NCBI RefSeq assembly: GCF_043555835.1
Contig: NZ_JBIGHV010000001.1
Location: 558,001-622,000, forward strand
DNA from: Pelomonas parva
GTDB taxonomy: Bacteria > Pseudomonadota > Gammaproteobacteria > Burkholderiales > Burkholderiaceae_C
Reading direction: 5' to 3'
Length of the DNA stretch: 64,000 bases
Position 1 is the stretch's first letter; each line of letters opens with the position of its first letter. Both the position numbers and the translations under genes were made by a program. This document shows, one piece after another, positions 59,794-64,000 of the stretch. A model generated the notes under the pieces. It was not told the DNA's origin. It searched no databases and saw only the letters and a list, made by a program, of their open reading frames with translations.

Positions 59794-61354
59794 AAAACCC
59801 TTCCACCTCGGGACGCGTATACCGGCGCAGGCGTTGCAACACCTTCAACTCAAGCGGCCGCCGGTACACGCCGCTCCAGTAGCGCGGCAGCGATGCGAGC
59901 TGCATCATTCGGCGACCCCAGTTGCCCAGGCTGAAGTCGGTGCACGTCGGATAACGAGCGTTCAACACGGTCTCGAAGTCGTGGATGTGCCGCACCATCT
60001 CTGGCGTCAGCCACGGCGTCAGCGGATTGCGGTGCAGGTCGAACGAGGCCCACGACGGGCTCACCCATTCCTCCAGCGTGGTCGGGAAGCGAAAACCGGC
60101 GGCCTGGCTGCTCTGCTGCAGCGCGCTGCCCTCGGTGGGCACCGGGCTGTAGATGTAGAGAATGATCTCGGTCGCCGGGCTCTGATCCTTAAGCCTGCGG
60201 ATGAAGCCGATGTCGCGCTGGATCTGGCTCCAGACCTGGGCCTCGGTGGGCCGCGGAAAGCCGAGCACAAACGAGTACTCGGGGATGATGCCGAACGACA
60301 GCAGCCGGGCGGCGAAGCGCAGGATCTGCTCACCCGACTGGCGGCCGCCCTTGTCGACCATGGCCAACACCTCGTCGTCGCCACTTTCCGCACCGAAGAA
60401 GATCATGCGGCAGCCGGCCTCGCGCATCAGTGCCAGCGTCTCATCGCTGTAGCGATCCATCGTATCGATGCGGCCCTCGCCCCACCAGGTCATGCCCTGC
60501 CCGCGCATGCGCTCGGCAAAGGCGCGAACCCTCTTCTCGGAAACGAAGAAGTTGTTGTCTGTGAACTCGATGGCGTCCACGCCGTGGGCGTCGCGCATCT
60601 GCAGCACGTCGTTGGCCACCGACTCGGCCGAGCGCGCCACCCAGCGCCCCTGGTAGAGAGGCACCACGGCGCAGAAGGCGCACATGAAGGGGCAGCCCAT
60701 GCTGGTGTGCATGGCGTGGGTACGGCGGCCGAGGAAGGTGCGGGGCAGGTAGCGCGCGATCGGGTGGCGCCGCGCCAGCAGGTTGAGCGGCAGTGGCGGC
60801 TGGAGGTCCAGGTCGGGCATCGGCGCGCGGCCGGTGCGCACCAGGCCACCCTCCCGCTGAAAAATCAGTCCCGGGATCGCATCGGTCGAGCGCCCCTCGC
60901 ACAGCGCCCGCAACAGCGCAGGCAGAGCCCCCTCGCCGGCCGATTGCACGACGTAGTCCACCCAGCCCGACTGCAGCACGGCCTGCGGATGGTTGGAAGG
61001 AAAGTAGCCGCCCCAAATCGTGACGATGCCGGGAAAGCGCTCCCGCACCTGGCGGGCAACCGGCACCGCCTGCCGCAACTGCGGCCCGGGCATCACGGTA
61101 CAGCCGAAGAAGCCGAAGCGGCCGGAGGCCAGCATCGGCTCGATCACCGCCCAGGGATCAGGCTCTAGGTTCCCATCCACCAGCTCGACCTCACAGGTGC
61201 CGCCCAGAGCCGCGGCGATGTGCAGCAGGCTGTTCGGCACGCGGCAGGTGCGCGTGGCCCAGGGATTGAAGAGCAGGATGGCCGGCTTGGGCGTCGCAGC
61301 TACGGTCGTGTTGGCGTCTGCCTGTGCGACGGCAGGCCGTCTCAGGAAGACCAT
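59777..61354 (-). CDS. B12-binding radical SAM protein (first of the cluster)
   Basis: This 525-residue enzyme has a cobalamin-binding domain (ILLFNPWATRTCRVPNSLLHIAAAL, FFGCTVMPGPQLRQAV, TIWGGYFPSNHPQAVLQ) and a radical SAM core with CPFMCAFCAVVPLYQGRW near residue 225 and MIFFGAESGDDEVLAMV. The C-terminal about 150 residues have YSPVPTEGSALQQSSQAAGF and WGRRMMQLASLPRYWSGV, a larger substrate lid than the other two. The ATG at 61354 was chosen; an in-frame ATG at 61402 would overlap the previous gene by 14 bases. It overlaps the downstream gene by 17 bases. Confidence 0.87.
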   Translation of the reverse strand: MVFLRRPAVAQADANTTVAATPKPAILLFNPWATRTCRVPNSLLHIAAALGGTCEVELVDGNLEPDPWAVIEPMLASGRFGFFGCTVMPGPQLRQAVPVARQVRERFPGIVTIWGGYFPSNHPQAVLQSGWVDYVVQSAGEGALPALLRALCEGRSTDAIPGLIFQREGGLVRTGRAPMPDLDLQPPLPLNLLARRHPIARYLPRTFLGRRTHAMHTSMGCPFMCAFCAVVPLYQGRWVARSAESVANDVLQMRDAHGVDAIEFTDNNFFVSEKRVRAFAERMRGQGMTWWGEGRIDTMDRYSDETLALMREAGCRMIFFGAESGDDEVLAMVDKGGRQSGEQILRFAARLLSFGIIPEYSFVLGFPRPTEAQVWSQIQRDIGFIRRLKDQSPATEIILYIYSPVPTEGSALQQSSQAAGFRFPTTLEEWVSPSWASFDLHRNPLTPWLTPEMVRHIHDFETVLNARYPTCTDFSLGNWGRRMMQLASLPRYWSGVYRRPLELKVLQRLRRYTRPEVEGFYAEAH

Positions 61355-61388
61355 GGGGACGCCGACGGGCGACACTGTCACGACGCTG

Positions 61389-62474
61389 TCAGAACATGCC
61401 ATGCAGCTCGACGAAGCTCAGTCGCCGGTTGTCGACCGCGTTCTGCGGAATGCCGCCGAACTTCCGGTAGCCCGCGCGCAGTTGCACGAAGGCAATGGGC
61501 GTGTACTCGTAGACCAGGCTCCAGCGCACCTTGTTGTCGTTGGCCACGCGGCGGTCCGGGTCGAGGTACTCGCTGGTGAGCTTCAGGTTGTGGCCTTGCT
61601 GCACCAGCCAGTTGGCCTCCAGCAGCGTCGCGAACTGGCGGCGGCTGCCCTCGGGGTAGCCGGTGTCACTGACCAGGTCGACCTCGGCCAGCCAGGCGAT
61701 GGGGCCTGTCGTCGTGCCTGCAAACAGCCCGTAGGCCTCGCGGTTGCCGGCCGCCGACTTGACCCGCGCCGCCGCCGCGCCGACGCGGCCCCAGGGCTGC
61801 AGCCAGGTCGCCTGGGCCGTCGTCTGGTGGCCGCCGGACCCGCCGCTGTTGCCCGGGCCATTGCTGCGCACGACCTGGATGGACCACTCATCGGTCTCGC
61901 GGCCCAGCTCCACGCCCTTGTCGGGCACCGTCATGCTGACGCCGCTGAGCTGCCGCACGATGGCCAGGCTGTCCTGCAGCCGCCAGCCGAACGGCAGGTA
62001 GAACTGGCCCGCCTTGGCATACCAGCCCAGGCCCGGCGTCGACAGGCGCACATAGGCCTCCTGGCGCTCGGCCTTGCCCGGGGCGACCTGCTGGTCCAGA
62101 TGGACGCCCAGGTAGTCCTTGATCAGCTGCACGTCGGCGTACAGCCGCACCTGCTCCGTGCCGCCTACCTGCGTGGTCGGCCGGCCGGAGACCGCCGTGC
62201 GCGTGGTCGCCGTGCGCAGATCGCCACCCAGGCGCAGGCGGTCGTCGAACAGCGAGCCGTTCCAGCCCTGCAGTGCGTCGGGCAGCGCATTGGCCGGGAT
62301 GGCACCCTGGGCGAAGGCGTTGCCCACCGCGTTGCGCAGACCGCCGCCGGTCGGGTTCACATGGCAGGCCACGCACTTGATGCCACTGCGGATGGCGAGA
62401 TAGGGCTCGGCGCGCGCGGCGCCGGAGATCAACAGTGCCAGGGCCAGGCCCAGCAACAGGCGTGCGGCCTTCAT
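61389..62474 (-). CDS. Outer-membrane monoheme cytochrome c-porin fusion
   Basis: This 361-residue protein has a signal peptide (KAARLLLGLALALLISGAARA) and, just after it, a single haem c motif in SGIKCVACHVNPTGGGLRNAVG. The rest shows the alternating strands of a porin (RLRLGGDLRTATTR, VRLYADVQLIKDYLGVHLDQQV, GLGWYAKAGQFYLPFGWRL, LQDSLAIV) ending LSFVELHGMF. This is the layout of Cyc2-type fused cytochrome-porins, although Cyc2 is longer. The haem would sit in or near the barrel and pass electrons across the outer membrane. It overlaps the lipoprotein gene by 4 bases. Confidence 0.8.
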   Translation of the reverse strand: MKAARLLLGLALALLISGAARAEPYLAIRSGIKCVACHVNPTGGGLRNAVGNAFAQGAIPANALPDALQGWNGSLFDDRLRLGGDLRTATTRTAVSGRPTTQVGGTEQVRLYADVQLIKDYLGVHLDQQVAPGKAERQEAYVRLSTPGLGWYAKAGQFYLPFGWRLQDSLAIVRQLSGVSMTVPDKGVELGRETDEWSIQVVRSNGPGNSGGSGGHQTTAQATWLQPWGRVGAAAARVKSAAGNREAYGLFAGTTTGPIAWLAEVDLVSDTGYPEGSRRQFATLLEANWLVQQGHNLKLTSEYLDPDRRVANDNKVRWSLVYEYTPIAFVQLRAGYRKFGGIPQNAVDNRRLSFVELHGMF

Positions 62475-62920
62475 GGCTGGGCTCCGTTGTTGATCCACTG
62501 GCGGATCAGCGCAATCGTCGGCGCGTCGAGGAAGGGCCCGCCCAGCGGCATGCGCGCTCCGACGGCCTGGTGGCCTTCGAGCTTGTGGATGAGGTAGCTG
62601 TTGGCCGCATCGCCCGGCGCCACGCGCTTTAGCGAGGGCACGCCGCCGCTGTTCACGCCCACCAACATCGCGTAGCTGTTGGTCGCGTCCAGCCGCAGGC
62701 CGCGCGGCGCGCTGGCGCCGGCATGGCAGCCGGTGCACGCGGGCGTGAGGACATGCGCCTGGATGGAGGCGAAGCTCGCCGTCATCGGCCCGTTCGGGTC
62801 AGTGCCTTCACCGACAGGCCGGCCATTTGCATCCAGCCCGTCACCACTGCCGCCGCCGCAACCTGCGACCAACGCTGCGGTGACGCCGAGCGCCACCCAC
62901 ATCCTTGTCTTCACCCTCAT
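62471..62920 (-). CDS. Cytochrome c-like lipoprotein
   Basis: This 149-residue protein starts at the ATG at 62920 (MRVKTRMWVALGVTAALVAGC, lipobox LVAGC, then GGGSGDGLDANG). Haem motif CTGCHAG follows in IQAHVLTPACTGCHAGASAPRGLRLDA, with a possible distal Met in ARMPLGGPFLDAP. It is a small periplasmic or outer-membrane-bound monoheme cytochrome, which would pass electrons to the cytochrome-porin encoded next. Confidence 0.85.
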   Translation of the reverse strand: MRVKTRMWVALGVTAALVAGCGGGSGDGLDANGRPVGEGTDPNGPMTASFASIQAHVLTPACTGCHAGASAPRGLRLDATNSYAMLVGVNSGGVPSLKRVAPGDAANSYLIHKLEGHQAVGARMPLGGPFLDAPTIALIRQWINNGAQP

Positions 62921-62999
62921 CGCTGCCCTTTCGCGGTTGTCATTGCGGCGTGAGTGCCGGCCCGCAACGCGAGGGTTCAAGCGAAAGGAAAAAGTTTGA

Positions 63000-63719
63000 T
63001 CAGAAAGCCGTGGTCAGGTTGAGCAGCGCCGTGCGGCGACGCGTCGCATCGATCCATACAAACGGCCCGCCCCGGCTGGCGGCCACCCACAGCAGCTGCA
63101 GCTCGCTGCCTGCGCCGAGCTGAACGGACACGCCGGCACGCAGGTCCAGCCGCCAGGCGCGCGGCGGCCAGCGGTAGACGACGCTGGGCCGACCCCAGCC
63201 GCGCAGCAGGCCCAGGTGGCCCACGGCCGCCACGCTCTGGGTCAGCGGCCACTGCAGGTTGAACTCGCCGTAGAGGCTGCGCTGGCCGTTGCCGTAGTAG
63301 TCCGGCGACGCGTACAGGCGCAGGCTCCAGCGCTCGCCGAGCAAGGCCGCATAGGCCTCGGCGAAGTCGTAGTGCTGCAGGTTGTCGAAGCAGTGCGCGA
63401 GCAGCCCCGCCTCGGCATCCAGCCCCGGGCGCAGCTCGACGACGCGCCCGCCATAGGCGCGCAGCCAGCCGCTGCGGCGGCCGTTGTCGAAGCGGGCTCG
63501 CGCCAGCGACGCGCCCGCATACCAACCGCCCTCGCCGTCCCAGGCCAGGCCCAGCTGCGCGGCGGGCTTGTCGCCGCTGTAGCTGACGCCGCGTTCGCGC
63601 GCGTCCGACTGCAGCGACAGCGTGGCGCCGACGTCCGCCTGTGCGCCCGCAGCGCCCAGCCAGAGCGGGGCGAGCAGCGTGAACAGTCGAAGAAATTGGG
63701 CCGGGCGCGCGGGGGGCAT
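63000..63719 (-). CDS. Outer membrane protein, TIGR02001-like
   Basis: This 239-residue protein has a signal peptide (LFTLLAPLWLGAAGAQA) and barrel strands with SLQSDARERGVSYSGDKPAAQLGLAWDGEGGWYAGASLA, RLYASPDYYGNGQRSLYGEFNLQWPL and a final LLNLTTAF. The pattern RGVSYSGDKPA fits the TIGR02001 family of proteobacterial outer membrane proteins, function unknown. The ATG shares one base with the stop of the protease gene (TGATG). A 79-bp gap to the cytochrome gene may hold a promoter, but none is obvious. Confidence 0.75.
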   Translation of the reverse strand: MPPARPAQFLRLFTLLAPLWLGAAGAQADVGATLSLQSDARERGVSYSGDKPAAQLGLAWDGEGGWYAGASLARARFDNGRRSGWLRAYGGRVVELRPGLDAEAGLLAHCFDNLQHYDFAEAYAALLGERWSLRLYASPDYYGNGQRSLYGEFNLQWPLTQSVAAVGHLGLLRGWGRPSVVYRWPPRAWRLDLRAGVSVQLGAGSELQLLWVAASRGGPFVWIDATRRRTALLNLTTAF

Positions 63720-64000
63720 CAGTCCACAGTTTGCCCCAGCGCCTTGCAGCTGGACACGCGCGTGCCCACGTGGCGGGCCAGCGTCGCGCAGCTGTCGAGG
63801 CGACCTTGGGCGGCCGTGACGAGGGCAGTCGCCGACGGCGCACGCATGTCCAGCTCGCGCACCAGCGCCAGCAGCCCCGCCGCATGCGCCGCCGCGAACG
63901 ACGAGCCCGTCACCACCGTCCAGCCGCCGCCCGGCGCCGTGCTCGGCACGTCGCGCCCCGGCGCGAACACGGCGCCGATCGGCAGCGGCGGCGCGTTGCC
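63719..64000 (-). CDS. Subtilisin-like serine protease, C-terminal part (partial)
   Basis: The visible 93 residues end an S8 family peptidase. The catalytic Ser lies in VVTGSSFAAAHAAGLLALV, the normal GTSxAxPxxAG block with the first Thr replaced by Ser and the Pro by His. Two cysteine pairs (SCATLARHV, SSCKALG) suggest disulfides in an exported protein. The N-terminal part with Asp and His lies beyond the window edge. Stop overlaps the next gene by 1 base. Confidence 0.85.
   Translation of the reverse strand, partial: GNAPPLPIGAVFAPGRDVPSTAPGGGWTVVTGSSFAAAHAAGLLALVRELDMRAPSATALVTAAQGRLDSCATLARHVGTRVSSCKALGQTVD

Noticed and set aside
53786..64000. RiPP peptide gene cluster (protease, radical SAM, ABC exporter)
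   Set aside because: No precursor-like small open frame with leader and core was seen. The radical SAM proteins are of the B12-binding type without SPASM-type extra Cys motifs. The idea remains open but unsupported.

Overview
The window is GC-rich, densely packed bacterial chromosome. It fits a betaproteobacterium of the order Burkholderiales, probably near Roseateles, Rubrivivax or Ideonella. This is inferred from a phasin gene with PhaR-type operators, the layout of the sulfate assimilation operon (cysI, DUF934, cysH, cysD, cysN, cobA), a 7Fe ferredoxin fdxA, YbiB and several TonB-dependent receptors. No rRNA, CRISPR array, insertion sequence or prophage was seen. There are two identical tRNA-Asn genes and one TPP riboswitch.

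Layout. 0-6.4 kb: the end of a chemoreceptor gene, a histone-deacetylase-family protein, a phasin with a well-formed promoter and terminator, a LiaF-like protein with a LytS/LytR-type two-component system, and small enzymes and membrane proteins. 6.4-14.9 kb: a sugar-acid module made of gluconokinase, a GPH symporter, a GH94 phosphorylase, a GntR-like LacI-family regulator and a large TonB-dependent receptor. Three copies of the palindrome GGATAGCGCTATCC, or close variants, tie it together. The set best fits import and phosphorolysis of cellobionic acid, the oxidised end product of cellulose attack. 15-24.6 kb: lipase-like, patatin and Lon-substrate-domain proteins, an Lrp regulator divergent from ornithine cyclodeaminase, a DUF4399 protein, an HD-GYP sensor, an outer-membrane barrel and YbiB. 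24.7-32.9 kb: a nine-gene sulfate assimilation operon that carries its own ferredoxin and ferredoxin reductase. 32.9-34.4 kb: a hipBA toxin-antitoxin pair with an AT-rich promoter. 34.5-36.8 kb: a TPP riboswitch ahead of a TonB-dependent receptor, pointing to uptake of thiamin or a precursor. 36.9-38.3 kb: tRNA-Asn x2, phnA and an HDOD protein.

38.4-48 kb is an accessory stretch of poorly known proteins: WG-repeat, ankyrin, membrane and secreted proteins, and a leucine-rich-repeat protein kinase. Their upstream regions share GTTTC-containing elements. A SWIM-SNF2 helicase follows, then an ABC exporter divergent from a CgeB-like protein.

53.8-64 kb is the most unusual part. It is a tightly overlapping minus-strand operon with a subtilisin-like protease (cut by the window edge), an outer-membrane protein, a c-type cytochrome lipoprotein, a monoheme cytochrome-porin fusion, three B12-binding radical SAM proteins (one fused to a nucleotidyltransferase-like domain), two methyltransferases and a multi-pass membrane protein. 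I could not match it to a known pathway. It is the best candidate here for an undescribed system.
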